Assembly (NCBI GenBank): GCA_017395685.1
Contig: JAFQOD010000051.1
Span: 1-64,000 of the forward strand
Source: Clostridia bacterium
Lineage (GTDB): Bacteria > Bacillota > Clostridia > Christensenellales > Aristaeellaceae
DNA length: 64,000 nucleotides
Direction: 5' to 3'
Below, piece by piece: positions 35,878 to 44,215 of the stretch (position 1 is its first letter; the number at the start of each line of letters is the position of its first letter). The notes under the pieces are model-generated. The model was not told the DNA's origin. It was given only the letters and a program-made list of their open reading frames with translations, and did not search any database. The translations under genes were made by a program, and so were the position numbers.

Positions 35878-36909
35878 TTATTCAGACCATGGCTTGATCA
35901 ATACTTTGATAGATTCGGCACTCATTTGCATATGAATTGCCTGTTCAACCTGCTCAAGCGGATAACAATGAGTAATAAGAGGCTCAATAATCAGCCGGTT
36001 ATTATTCAGAAGGGCAACTGCACGGGCGTGCGTATCCGGGTTTACCATGGATCCGCGGATGGTCAATTCCTTCTTGAAAATATCAAACAGCGGCAATTGA
36101 AGCGTATCTTTTACACCGGGAACACTGAACAGCATCAGCATTGCCCCTTTGGCTGCGGCATTGATGGCTTGCTGAACGGCAATGGGTTTTCCAACGCATT
36201 CGATGATTACTTCAGCTCCGTCAAAACCGGTTAATTCCATGAAGCGGGTTTTAACATCCTCGTGGATAGGATCAATAACTCCATCGGCGCCAATCTCCAG
36301 GGCAATCTTGCGCCGCATTTCAATGGGTTCGCTAACAATTACACTAGCAGCACCCGAGAGACGTGCCAGTTGCGCCATTATCAGACCGATGGCTCCTCCA
36401 CCGATGACAAGTACATGGTGACCGGGCTTGATTTCAGCGAGATCAATCCCGTGGAGACAGCATGCAATAGGTTCTGCCATTGCGCCGACTTCAAAAGGAA
36501 GGTGTTTGGCCAGTTTGAAGCACTGCCTCTCAGGAACAACACTGTATTCGGAAAAGCCACCGTCAAAATTAACGCCAACAGCCACCATGTTGTTACACAA
36601 CTGCTTTTTCCCTGCTCGGCAGAAATCGCATTGTCCGCAATACATATTGGGATCTACGGTTACATGATCGCCGACTTGTACTGCAGTCACATTCTCGCCA
36701 ATCGCCTCAACTATGCCAGAATATTCATGCCCTAAAATAACAGGCGGTGTTACGGCAGCGGAACCTTCTTCACAGTGATAGATATGTACATCCGTACCGC
36801 ATATACCGGCGGCCATATTGCGGATAAACACATCATGGGGACCAACTATTTTTTTGTCTGTTTCTTTCGTAATGAATTGTTTATTGCCGAGGAAATATGT
36901 GCCTTTCAT
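35878..36909 (-). CDS. zinc-dependent medium-chain alcohol/polyol dehydrogenase
   Basis: MDR dehydrogenase of 343 residues, closest in pattern to sorbitol, L-threonine or galactitol-type enzymes. Catalytic zinc ligands are CGTDVH near residue 37 and GHEYSG near residue 61; the four structural-zinc cysteines are in CGQCDFCRAGKKQLC (near 91-105); the NAD motif is VIGGGAIGLIM near residue 168. It is the first gene of an operon with the isomerase-fold and Gfo/Idh/MocA genes, so it probably oxidises a polyol or sugar hydroxyl at an early step. Confidence 0.88.
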   Translation of the reverse strand: MKGTYFLGNKQFITKETDKKIVGPHDVFIRNMAAGICGTDVHIYHCEEGSAAVTPPVILGHEYSGIVEAIGENVTAVQVGDHVTVDPNMYCGQCDFCRAGKKQLCNNMVAVGVNFDGGFSEYSVVPERQCFKLAKHLPFEVGAMAEPIACCLHGIDLAEIKPGHHVLVIGGGAIGLIMAQLARLSGAASVIVSEPIEMRRKIALEIGADGVIDPIHEDVKTRFMELTGFDGAEVIIECVGKPIAVQQAINAAAKGAMLMLFSVPGVKDTLQLPLFDIFKKELTIRGSMVNPDTHARAVALLNNNRLIIEPLITHCYPLEQVEQAIHMQMSAESIKVLIKPWSE

Positions 36910-36949
36910 GGCGCTTAAACTCCTTCAAAGAGATTCATTATGCAATAAT

Positions 36950-36978
36950 AAAATATCACTATTTTCATTATCAGTCAA
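36950..36978 (-). promoter_or_regulatory. promoter of polyol dehydrogenase operon
   Basis: TTGACT (36973-36978), 17-bp spacer, TATTTT (36950-36955) on the minus strand, diverging from the ylxM promoter. Confidence 0.55.
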
Positions 36979-36994
36979 CAAAAAATAATTTTAC

Positions 36995-37070
36995 ATTGTC
37001 AAGGAAAAACACTTGACAATCTGTTTAAAGCGTGTATAATACATAGAGGTGTCAAGTAATACCCCTTGAC
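36995..37070 (+). repeat. two inverted repeats sharing a GTCAAG/CTTGAC core around the ylxM promoter
   Basis: ATTGTCAAG (36995-37003) and CTTGACAAT (37012-37020) form a perfect 9-bp inverted repeat overlapping the -35 element. GTCAAG (37051-37056) and CTTGAC (37065-37070) form a second one between the promoter and the ribosome site. Four copies of the same core in 76 bp suggest an operator or an RNA leader element. Confidence 0.5.
37013..37040 (+). promoter_or_regulatory. promoter of ylxM-ffh
   Basis: TTGACA (37013-37018), 16-bp spacer, TATAAT (37035-37040), 41 bp before the ylxM start. Confidence 0.8.
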
Positions 37071-37081
37071 GGAGGTTTGAG

Positions 37082-37459
37082 ATGGAGCGCGGGATGGAAC
37101 AGGCAATGAAGAAAAAAGTTTCGCTCTCCTGGCTGTTGGCTTTCTACGGCGAAATGCTTACAGAAAACCAAAGGGAAATGAGCCGCCTACACTGGGAAGA
37201 GGATTTGACACTAACCGAAATTGCGCAGCAGTTTTCCATCAGCCGGCAAAGTGTGCATGATACGATTACGCGTACCGAGAAGCAACTGGAAGGGTTGGAA
37301 GGAAAACTTGGCTTGCTTCGCAGGTTCCAGGCCGTGGAAGAGGGTCTGAAAGCCTGTGATAAGGAACTGGCAATGGTTGTCCCCGCCAATGAAACGGGGG
37401 AGCATCTGGATGCTGCGCGTCGCTGGATTAAAGCACTTCTTGATCAGGAGGAACAATAA
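37082..37459 (+). CDS. ylxM: YlxM-type SRP-associated helix-turn-helix protein
   Basis: Protein of 125 residues with a sigma-70 region-4-like helix-turn-helix (LTLTEIAQQFSISRQSVHDTI, about residues 42-62) and a helical C-terminus. YlxM always sits directly before ffh in Bacillota and in streptococci assists the signal recognition particle; it might also feed back on the operon. The ATG at 37082 follows ACGGAGG and the stop abuts the ffh start without a gap. Slightly longer than the usual 105-115 residues at its C-terminus. Confidence 0.9.
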   Translation: MERGMEQAMKKKVSLSWLLAFYGEMLTENQREMSRLHWEEDLTLTEIAQQFSISRQSVHDTITRTEKQLEGLEGKLGLLRRFQAVEEGLKACDKELAMVVPANETGEHLDAARRWIKALLDQEEQ

Positions 37460-38791
37460 ATGGCTTTTGAAGGGCTTTCGGATAAGCTGCAAAATGCTTT
37501 TAAAAAGCTTACCGGTAAAGGCAAGCTGACCGAACAGAATATTAAGGAAGCCATGCGGGAAGTGCGTATGGCCCTGCTGGAAGCTGACGTAAACTATATT
37601 GTAGTAAAAGATTTTATCAAAAAGGTGACTGAGCGCTGCATTGGCGCCGAAATTCTGGCCAACCTGAATGCTGGCCAGCAGGTAATCAAAATCGTCAATG
37701 AAGAGCTGACAAGCCTGATGGGCGGCTCCAATGCGAAGCTTACCTGGTCTCCTTCAGTTCCTACGATTTACATGCTTTGCGGCCTGCAGGGCGCCGGTAA
37801 AACCACCATGGCAGCCAAGCTTGCCGGCATGCTCACCAAACAGGGCAAGAAGCCCATGCTCGCTGCCTGCGATATTTATCGCCCTGCTGCTATCAAGCAG
37901 CTGCAGGTGGTTGGCGAACAGGTTGGCGTACCGGTATTTGAAAAAGGCACTCAGAATCCTGTTCAGACTGCGAAAGAGGCAATTGAATATGCACGTTACT
38001 ATGGCCGTGACGTGCTGATCGTCGATACTGCCGGCCGTCTGCACATTGATGAAGGCCTGATGCAGGAACTGCAGGATGTAAAATCTGCCATCCGTCCTCA
38101 GGAAATCTTGTTGGTTGTGGATGCCATGACCGGTCAAGATGCTGTAAACGTGGCAAAATCCTTCGATGAGAAGCTTACCATCGACGGTGTTATCATCACA
38201 AAGCTGGATGGTGATACCCGCGGCGGCGCTGCGCTTTCCGTCCGTGCTGTAACCGGAAAGCCCATCAAGTTTGCCGGCACCGGCGAAAAGCTTTCTGATA
38301 TTGAGCCTTTCCATCCAGATCGTATGGCATCCCGGATTCTGGGGATGGGCGACGTGCTCACCCTGATTGAAAAAGCGACGGAAGCTGCAGATCTGAAAGT
38401 TGCCGAAAAGCTGGCCAGCAAGAAGAACCCTGCCGATTTTGATTTGAACGATTTCCTGGATCAGATGCATCAGATCAAAAAGATGGGGCCGCTTCAGAAT
38501 GTGCTGGGTATGCTGCCTGGAATCGGCAATAAACTGAAGAACGTGGAAGTGGACGAGAATGCCCTCAAGAAGCCGGAGGCCATAATCTGCTCCATGACGC
38601 TCAAAGAAAGAAAGAATCCTTCCATCCTCAATGCTTCCCGCCGCAAGCGCATTGCAGCAGGTGCTGGGGTTACTGTGCAGGATGTGAACGCCCTCATTCG
38701 TCAGTTTGAACAGATGCAGAAGATGGTCAAGCAGATGATGGGCAACAAACGAGGCGCCCTTCGCGCCATGCGGAATATGAATATTCGTTAA
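37460..38791 (+). CDS. ffh: signal recognition particle GTPase Ffh (SRP54)
   Basis: Binds signal sequences of nascent membrane and secreted proteins together with SRP RNA and delivers ribosomes to FtsY. The 443-residue protein has an N-terminal four-helix bundle, the G domain with GLQGAGKTTMAAKLA (near 108), DTAGRLHIDE (near 190) and TKLDGDTRGG (near 248), and a C-terminal Met-rich M domain (FEQMQKMVKQMMG). Full length. AGGAGG precedes the ATG. The small SRP RNA gene was not found in this window. Confidence 0.97.
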   Translation: MAFEGLSDKLQNAFKKLTGKGKLTEQNIKEAMREVRMALLEADVNYIVVKDFIKKVTERCIGAEILANLNAGQQVIKIVNEELTSLMGGSNAKLTWSPSVPTIYMLCGLQGAGKTTMAAKLAGMLTKQGKKPMLAACDIYRPAAIKQLQVVGEQVGVPVFEKGTQNPVQTAKEAIEYARYYGRDVLIVDTAGRLHIDEGLMQELQDVKSAIRPQEILLVVDAMTGQDAVNVAKSFDEKLTIDGVIITKLDGDTRGGAALSVRAVTGKPIKFAGTGEKLSDIEPFHPDRMASRILGMGDVLTLIEKATEAADLKVAEKLASKKNPADFDLNDFLDQMHQIKKMGPLQNVLGMLPGIGNKLKNVEVDENALKKPEAIICSMTLKERKNPSILNASRRKRIAAGAGVTVQDVNALIRQFEQMQKMVKQMMGNKRGALRAMRNMNIR

Positions 38792-38871
38792 TTCCGCATC
38801 TATTCATTCAGCGGTTATCATATAAAGTATGATTACCATAGATCACTTAAAATCAGGGAGGAATAATCACC

Positions 38872-39120
38872 ATGGCCGTTAAGATCCGTCTCAAGAGAAT
38901 GGGTATGAAAAAGCATCCCTTCTACCGCATCGTTGTTGCCGATGTACGCAGCCCCCGTGATGGCCGCTTCATCGAAGAAATCGGTTACTACAATCCCATG
39001 ACCCAGCCCGCCGAAATCAAGGTTGATAACGAAAAGGCTGTTCAGTGGATGAAGAACGGCGCCCAGCCCACCGAAACCGTACGGGTGCTGCTCAAGAAGT
39101 CCGGCGCCATCGAAGGCTAA
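38872..39120 (+). CDS. rpsP: 30S ribosomal protein S16
   Basis: The 82-residue protein binds 16S rRNA early in 30S assembly. It opens with the invariant [20 protein letters not shown] pattern and keeps [14 protein letters not shown]. The ribosome site is GGGAGG. Codon use is strongly biased to preferred codons, as for a highly expressed gene. The 80-nt gap after ffh may hold a promoter, but none is clear. Confidence 0.97.
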   Translation: MAVKIRLKRMGMKKHPFYRIVVADVRSPRDGRFIEEIGYYNPMTQPAEIKVDNEKAVQWMKNGAQPTETVRVLLKKSGAIEG

Positions 39121-39157
39121 GCCTATCTGCGCGTCGTAAGCAAAGAAAGGGTATCCC

Positions 39158-39388
39158 ATGAAGGAACTTGTCCAATTTCTGGCAAAATCCTTGGTCGATC
39201 AGCCGGATGCCGTTCAGGTTATGGAAACCGAAGGCCCCGAGGCCATCATCCTGGAATTGAGCGTTGCTCCGGAAGATATGGGTAAGGTAATCGGTAAGCA
39301 TGGCCGCATTGCCAAGGCTATCCGCACAGTTGTAAAAGCTGCTACGGATATTCATGCCAAGCCGGTGTATGTGGACATCCAGAAGTAA
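39158..39388 (+). CDS. khpA: KH-domain RNA-binding protein KhpA
   Basis: The 76-residue protein is a single KH domain with the GKVIGKHGRIAKAIR loop (GxxG type) at about residues 44-58. KhpA pairs with KhpB and binds many small RNAs and mRNAs, affecting cell division in streptococci. Its place behind rpsP and before rimM is the usual Bacillota order. A strong terminator follows, so rimM and trmD are a separate unit here. Confidence 0.93.
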   Translation: MKELVQFLAKSLVDQPDAVQVMETEGPEAIILELSVAPEDMGKVIGKHGRIAKAIRTVVKAATDIHAKPVYVDIQK

Positions 39389-39393
39389 TGAAA

Positions 39394-39424
39394 ACGGGCG
39401 GTCTTTTGCCGCCCGTTTTTTCAT
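39394..39424 (+). terminator. terminator after rpsP-khpA
   Basis: ACGGGCGG / CCGCCCGT hairpin with a TCTTTTG loop and T6. It splits the usual rpsP-khpA-rimM-trmD operon; partial read-through is possible. Confidence 0.8.
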
Positions 39425-39464
39425 CATCAATTTCCCTGTCAGAAAAATTTGAAAGGATAATATC

Positions 39465-39992
39465 ATGCTTTCTGAATACTTGCTCATTGGCCAGATACTG
39501 CGCCCTCAAGGCATTAAAGGAATGGTTAAAGTGCGTCCGGATACCGATGATCCCTGGCGCTTTGAAGAACTGGAATATGTATATCTGGAAAACAACAAAA
39601 AATATGAAAAAGCTTCTATCCAGGATGTATCCGTTCGTGATGATGGAGTATATCTGCGGCTGAATGGTGTTTCTGATCGTGATCAGGCTGAAAAGCAGCG
39701 TGGTCTCATGCTTTACATCGATCGTGCCCATGCACGAAAGCTGGAAGAGAATGAAACGTTCATCTGCGATTTGATTGGCTGCCACGCAGTTACATTGGAG
39801 GGGAAGGAAATCGGCATTGTGACCGATGTACTGCAGCCTGGCGGAAATGATGTATATGTGATCAAAACCCCGAAGGGGGAAATGCTGCTGCCCGCTCTGC
39901 GCCATGTGGTTCCTGAAATTGATGTAGAAAAGGCTATTATGAAAATCGATGCGGCAAGGCTTCATGAAGTTGCAGTTTGCAGTTGGGAATAA
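39465..39992 (+). CDS. rimM: 16S rRNA processing protein RimM
   Basis: Ribosome maturation factor of 175 residues that binds S19 and helps fold the 3' domain of 16S rRNA. It has the N-terminal RimM barrel (LIGQILRPQGIKGMVKV) and a PRC-barrel C-terminal half (CHAVTLEGKEIGIVTDVL and MLLPALRHVVPEIDVEK). Full length. The stop is one base before the start of the HD hydrolase gene, so these two are coupled. Confidence 0.94.
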   Translation: MLSEYLLIGQILRPQGIKGMVKVRPDTDDPWRFEELEYVYLENNKKYEKASIQDVSVRDDGVYLRLNGVSDRDQAEKQRGLMLYIDRAHARKLEENETFICDLIGCHAVTLEGKEIGIVTDVLQPGGNDVYVIKTPKGEMLLPALRHVVPEIDVEKAIMKIDAARLHEVAVCSWE

Positions 39993-39993
39993 G

Positions 39994-40431
39994 ATGAAAT
40001 ATACGTTATTAACAAAAAAAGCGATGCAGATTGCATATAATGCGCATCATGGGCAATTCGATTATAATGGTGTGCCCTATATTTATCATCCCATACACCT
40101 TGCGGAGCAAATGGATGATGAAATATGCTGTGCCGCAGCGCTTCTGCATGATGTGGTTGAAGACACGGAAATCACCCTGGATGAACTGAGTAAAGAATTC
40201 CCGGAGGAGATTATTCGCATTGTTTCTTTGCTTACCCATGATGAAAATGAGGATTACTTTGATTATATCAAAAGAATAAAGGATCATCCGGCGGCCAGAA
40301 AAATAAAGCTGGCAGATCTGGAGCATAATTCGGATCAAAGCAGAAGTATCGGTTCGGATCTATCGCCAGAAAGAATGGAGTACTGGAAAGAAAAATATCA
40401 GAGGGCAAGAGACATTCTTTACGAAGGTTAA
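39994..40431 (+). CDS. small HD-domain phosphohydrolase (RelA/SpoT hydrolase-type fold)
   Basis: The 145-residue protein resembles a stand-alone RelA/SpoT-type HD domain: NAHHGQFDYNGVPYIYHP near residue 15, the metal motif ALLHDVVEDT near residue 50 and KLADLEHNSDQSRS near residue 108. It has no synthetase, TGS or ACT domain. By family it may hydrolyse a nucleotide such as (p)ppGpp (Mesh1-like) or another pyrophosphate; this is inference. The ATG at 39994 lies one base after rimM, overlapping its ribosome site in the rimM end. Its place between rimM and trmD is unusual for the operon. Confidence 0.82.
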   Translation: MKYTLLTKKAMQIAYNAHHGQFDYNGVPYIYHPIHLAEQMDDEICCAAALLHDVVEDTEITLDELSKEFPEEIIRIVSLLTHDENEDYFDYIKRIKDHPAARKIKLADLEHNSDQSRSIGSDLSPERMEYWKEKYQRARDILYEG

Positions 40432-40625
40432 AATCCGATAGGTACTAGTTTATATCGGTGGTGTCAAGATTTTCTTGGAAAATCAATGTGCATCTCTTGA
40501 ATTTCCATATTCAAAAGATTTAGCTCATATGCGATTGCTATTATAGCAGCGTAATATGAATAGCTATTGATCGCAAATATTTCAAATTAATTCAGAATAT
40601 ACCGGATTGTAACCGGGAGGTACTT

Positions 40626-41435
40626 ATGACCATTGATATCCTGACTATTTTCCCCGAAATGTTCGATAGTTTTCTGAATACCAGCATTATAGGTCGGGCG
40701 CGGGAAAAGGGACTTATTACCATTGAAGCTACCGATATTCGCCCGTTTTCGGCCTCCAAACATAAGAATACGGATGATTATCCATTTGGGGGAGGAGCAG
40801 GTATGCTGATGATGGCTCAGCCGATTGCCGACGCCATCAAAGCAGTATGTGCGAAGCGTGACATCGCTTGCAGAGATAACACCGCTTTTCCCGCCGATTC
40901 AATGGAAGAATCCGGTATGGATGGCGAAAGAGAAGGAGAAAATCAGAAAAAACGTGTGCGTAGAATCTACATGTCGCCGCGCGGCGTTCCTCTGACTCAA
41001 AAACTGGCCCAGGAATTATCCAAAGATGATGAGCTGATTTTGCTTTGCGGTCACTACGAGGGTGTGGATCAGCGGGTGCTGGATAAGTATATCGATATGG
41101 AAATATCCATCGGTGATTATGTGCTCACTGGCGGCGAAATGGCGGCCATGGTAGTTGCTGATTGTGTGTCCAGACTCATTCCAGGGGTGCTTGGGAGCGA
41201 AGAAAGTTCACAGGATGAAAGTTTTTCTGATGAAGGATTGCTGGAATATCCACAATATACGCGTCCCAGGGTTTTTGAAGGGATGGAAGTTCCGCAAGTT
41301 CTATTGGATGGAAATCATGCAAAAATCAATGAATGGCGTCGAATGAAAGCAATCGAAACTACCTTGGAGCGTCGACCAGAGTTGATTGAAAAAGCGAATC
41401 TGACAGAAAAAGAGAAAAAAGTATTTGGTTTATGA
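40626..41435 (+). CDS. trmD: tRNA (guanine-N1-)-methyltransferase TrmD
   Basis: Makes m1G37 in tRNAs with G36, preventing +1 frameshifts. The SPOUT knot protein has ILTIFPEMFDSF at the start, GGGAGM near residue 57, CGHYEGVDQR near residue 140, IGDYVLTGGEMA near residue 160 and the tRNA-binding YTRPRVFEG near residue 215. At 269 residues it is about 25 longer than usual because of an acidic, charged insertion around residues 81-110 between the substrate loop and YMSPRG. Unlike most genomes, rplS does not follow; a terminator does. The 194-nt upstream gap probably has its own promoter, not clearly recognisable. Confidence 0.94.
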   Translation: MTIDILTIFPEMFDSFLNTSIIGRAREKGLITIEATDIRPFSASKHKNTDDYPFGGGAGMLMMAQPIADAIKAVCAKRDIACRDNTAFPADSMEESGMDGEREGENQKKRVRRIYMSPRGVPLTQKLAQELSKDDELILLCGHYEGVDQRVLDKYIDMEISIGDYVLTGGEMAAMVVADCVSRLIPGVLGSEESSQDESFSDEGLLEYPQYTRPRVFEGMEVPQVLLDGNHAKINEWRRMKAIETTLERRPELIEKANLTEKEKKVFGL

Positions 41436-41443
41436 CATATAAG

Positions 41444-41480
41444 CTCCTGCAGTCTTTAAATGACCGCAGGAGTTTTCTTT
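41444..41480 (+). terminator. trmD terminator
   Basis: CTCCTGC / GCAGGAG hairpin, extended by a GTC/GAC pair, with a T-rich tail. The next 200 bases up to the gatB terminator are AT-rich and show no gene. Confidence 0.75.
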
Positions 41481-41680
41481 TATTGGAATTATGTAGAAAG
41501 ATTTGATAATGTATTCTATGAAGAATATTTAATTTAAAAACAAACTCAAATTGCAGACTTCAGATTATATAAACAAACAAACGATTTCAAAACATACATC
41601 GGTATGCATAATGCAGAATTGAGTATGTATAAAGTGAAGCATACTACATTCTATACCCATTGGCATAAATTCTATCAATT

Positions 41681-41703
41681 AAAGAAGCCAGCAAAATGCT
41701 GGC
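41681..41703 (-). terminator. terminator of degenerate gatCAB operon
   Basis: GCCAGCA / TGCTGGC hairpin with an AAA loop, followed on the minus strand by TTCTTT. It lies 25 bp after the shortened gatB stop, so the operon ends there by design and is not cut by the assembly. Confidence 0.7.
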
Positions 41704-41728
41704 GTAAAAAAATTAACTGTTTGATAAA

Positions 41729-42910
41729 TTATAAGCGACACATGAGCATCATTTTATTTCTAATTTCCTGATAATTCAGATCACGTTCAATAGACAAATT
41801 CATCAATTCTGCGAAATCATTTGGATCAAATGGGGGATTTTCAGGACTAAGGTTATTCTTTTTAGCAATTGCGCGATAATCTCCCAGCAGCCAATTCAAG
41901 ATTCTTTTCGCATCTCTGGTCCGAGCGTATGCGGCATCAAAACATGCTAATAGTTGACGATTATTGGCCAGAATCGATGCTTGATTTGATTTCATGTTTG
42001 GAATTGTTATTAGGCGCAATAAAGTTTCTTCTGGCAAAATTGGCAGAGATTTCTTGCATTGATGAATGAAATCTTCTGATATGAAAAGCGGAAGTAAATC
42101 AGGTTCAGGAAGATAGCGGTAGTCAATGGCATTTCCTTTTTCACGGAGTGGTTCTGAAAAGCCGCCCTTTTCATCCCAACGTCTGGTTTCGGAAAGTGGC
42201 TTTATTCCATCGTCCAGCAGTTTTTTCTGTCTTTCTCCTTCATGATCGATTGCCATACGTACGGCACGAAAGCTGGACAGATTTTTCATTTCCGTGCGGT
42301 ACATACCCGAATTTGAATTGACATTTCCGAGCGACACATTTACATCCACCCTCAGGGCACCTTCCTGCATTTTTCCCGTTGTTACACCAGAACAGACCAA
42401 GGTATCACGCAAAAGACTGAGAAATTCGTAGGCTTGATCGCCGTTTTCAATGACTGGCTTTGTTACAATTTCAAGAAGGGGAATACCGCATCGATTCAGA
42501 TTTATATAGCTTGAATCGGTATCATGAACCAGCTTACCGGAATCCTCTTCCAGATGCATTTCTTCAAGTTCGATTCTTTTCCCGCTTTCCGGGAGCGTAA
42601 GCCATCCTCCTAAACATAAAGGATGAAAATGCTGGGTTATCTGATAGCCCTTGGGCATGTCAGGATAGAAATATTGCTTACGATCGAACGAAGAATAGGG
42701 CTGTATCTCTGAATGAAGCGCTGCTCCGGCAATGACGCCCAGGCGTACAACCTCCTCATTAAGTAATGGCAACGTTCCTGGCAAGCCCATACAGATTGGG
42801 CAGCATTGGCTACCTGCAGGTGCGCCAAATCGCGTTCCGCAGCTGCAAAACATTTTGCTGTTTGTTTTTAGCTCTACGTGGATCTCCAGTCCAACAATTA
42901 ACTGCATCAT
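41729..42910 (-). CDS. GatB-like amidotransferase subunit lacking its C-terminal tail
   Basis: Resembles the aspartyl/glutamyl-tRNA amidotransferase B subunit, which activates Glu-tRNA-Gln by phosphorylation and takes ammonia from GatA. The catalytic cradle is kept: GLEIHVEL near residue 6, zinc-type cysteines in FCSCG and CCPICMG, SFDRKQYFYPDMPKGYQ near residue 78, HLEEDSGK and NRCGIPLLEIV. The protein has 393 residues against about 475; it ends within the helical region and lacks the YqeY-like tail that binds the tRNA elbow. A terminator follows, and I found no continuation in other frames. It starts 7 nt after the GatA-like gene. tRNA amidation by this copy is doubtful. Confidence 0.85.
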   Translation of the reverse strand: MMQLIVGLEIHVELKTNSKMFCSCGTRFGAPAGSQCCPICMGLPGTLPLLNEEVVRLGVIAGAALHSEIQPYSSFDRKQYFYPDMPKGYQITQHFHPLCLGGWLTLPESGKRIELEEMHLEEDSGKLVHDTDSSYINLNRCGIPLLEIVTKPVIENGDQAYEFLSLLRDTLVCSGVTTGKMQEGALRVDVNVSLGNVNSNSGMYRTEMKNLSSFRAVRMAIDHEGERQKKLLDDGIKPLSETRRWDEKGGFSEPLREKGNAIDYRYLPEPDLLPLFISEDFIHQCKKSLPILPEETLLRLITIPNMKSNQASILANNRQLLACFDAAYARTRDAKRILNWLLGDYRAIAKKNNLSPENPPFDPNDFAELMNLSIERDLNYQEIRNKMMLMCRL

Positions 42911-42916
42911 TTTTCC

Positions 42917-44215
42917 TCATTTATTCATCAGTATTTCTGCAGCATCAAGCAGCCATTCATCTTTACCAATCGGCGCAATGCATTGAATGGCTATCGGGCC
43001 GCCTGGTATGTTATGGGCCAAAGGAATTGCTATTGCCGGTAGCCCCGCAAGATTGGCGCAGGTCGTAAATTCATTTACAGCAAGAGGCTCCTTTATCAAG
43101 CGAAAATTACCTGTATTAACGGAGCAAGTCGATGGAAAGACTGGGGTAATGATCAGACGATGGATTTCAAAAATCTGCCGAAAATATTCGCAAATCTTCT
43201 TTTTTACAGCCAAGGCCTTCAAATAATACTGATTATAATTTTCTTTTTGAAGAAAAAATGCGCCTGCTGTTATACGATTTTTTATTTCTTTTCCGAGCTG
43301 GTTTCTGGAAGAACGATACCAATCATTCCATGTGATATCATTTGGCGCTGTTGCTGCAAATAAGGGCGTAATCCGGGCAAGACTGGCACTTATTTCTGCA
43401 CACGAAAGCACATAATATGCAGCAGCTGCCTCTGCAAATGGAAATTCGACTTGCTGAACCAAATAACCTTGATTTGCAAAAAGGCATTCAGCATTTTGGA
43501 GCGCTTCGCTCATTGGATGAGTTGCTGAGGAAGATTCACCAGCAAAAACTGCAATTTTTCCTTCAGAATCACTGAAGGATAATACATGATTTTCCAATCC
43601 CATATGCGTTGCATCCATGGGATCCTTTTTTGATGAAAGGCAGCGATGAGCAGCTCGCAGTAATGGAATATCCTTGCTGATCAGCCCAATTTGCTCTATA
43701 GAAGGGGAAAGAGACGTCAGACCGAAGCGGCTGTATGCGCGATAGCTTGGTTTCATTCCGATCACTCCATGGCAGGCGCTTGACATGCGAGTACCGCCAC
43801 CTGCATCAGAGGCAATGGCCAAGGGAACATAATCTGATGCCACCAGCGCCGCAGCCCCTGAAACACTTGCATCAGAATAATATTTCATCATGTCCGGTTT
43901 TGTAACATTTTCGGTCGCTTTGCAAGAACCTGCACCTTCAAGACCGAATTCCTCTAAATTTACAGTGCATACCGGAACGGCTCCTTCTGATTTTAACCAT
44001 TCAATAACTGTTGCACTATAAGGAGATACATAGTTTGAAAGCGTATTAGAGCCGCAAGTAAGCTTTGCTCCGGCAATGCAGATATTATTTTGTACTGCAA
44101 ATGGCACACCATCTAATAAACCTCCCGACTTGGCTTGCGCATCCTGTTCTTTCAGTACTTCAATTATTGTATGCTTTAGTACATCATTATTAATTTTTCC
44201 ATAGTCCGATTTCAT
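42917..44215 (-). CDS. GatA-like amidase-fold protein without catalytic residues
   Basis: Amidase-signature protein of 432 residues (GatA is about 485). Aligned by eye with Staphylococcus aureus GatA, catalytic Lys79 of IKDN is Gln42 (AVQNN), cis-Ser154 of SGGS is Ala121, and nucleophile Ser178 of DTGGS is Gly141 (DAGGG). The surrounding fold is kept (GVIGMKPSYRAYSRFGL, NLAGLPAIAIPL). The N-terminal 40-50 residues of the family are also missing. All three triad positions are thus lost, so glutamine hydrolysis should not occur. The reading frame is intact and sits in a gatC-gatA-gatB operon with a consensus promoter, which argues for a pseudoenzyme role and against decay. Confidence 0.88.
   Translation of the reverse strand: MKSDYGKINNDVLKHTIIEVLKEQDAQAKSGGLLDGVPFAVQNNICIAGAKLTCGSNTLSNYVSPYSATVIEWLKSEGAVPVCTVNLEEFGLEGAGSCKATENVTKPDMMKYYSDASVSGAAALVASDYVPLAIASDAGGGTRMSSACHGVIGMKPSYRAYSRFGLTSLSPSIEQIGLISKDIPLLRAAHRCLSSKKDPMDATHMGLENHVLSFSDSEGKIAVFAGESSSATHPMSEALQNAECLFANQGYLVQQVEFPFAEAAAAYYVLSCAEISASLARITPLFAATAPNDITWNDWYRSSRNQLGKEIKNRITAGAFFLQKENYNQYYLKALAVKKKICEYFRQIFEIHRLIITPVFPSTCSVNTGNFRLIKEPLAVNEFTTCANLAGLPAIAIPLAHNIPGGPIAIQCIAPIGKDEWLLDAAEILMNK

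Noticed and set aside
41485-41680. Remains of the missing GatB tail
   Set aside because: I looked for a continuation on the minus strand after the gatB stop; the region is AT-rich with stops and no YqeY-like pattern.
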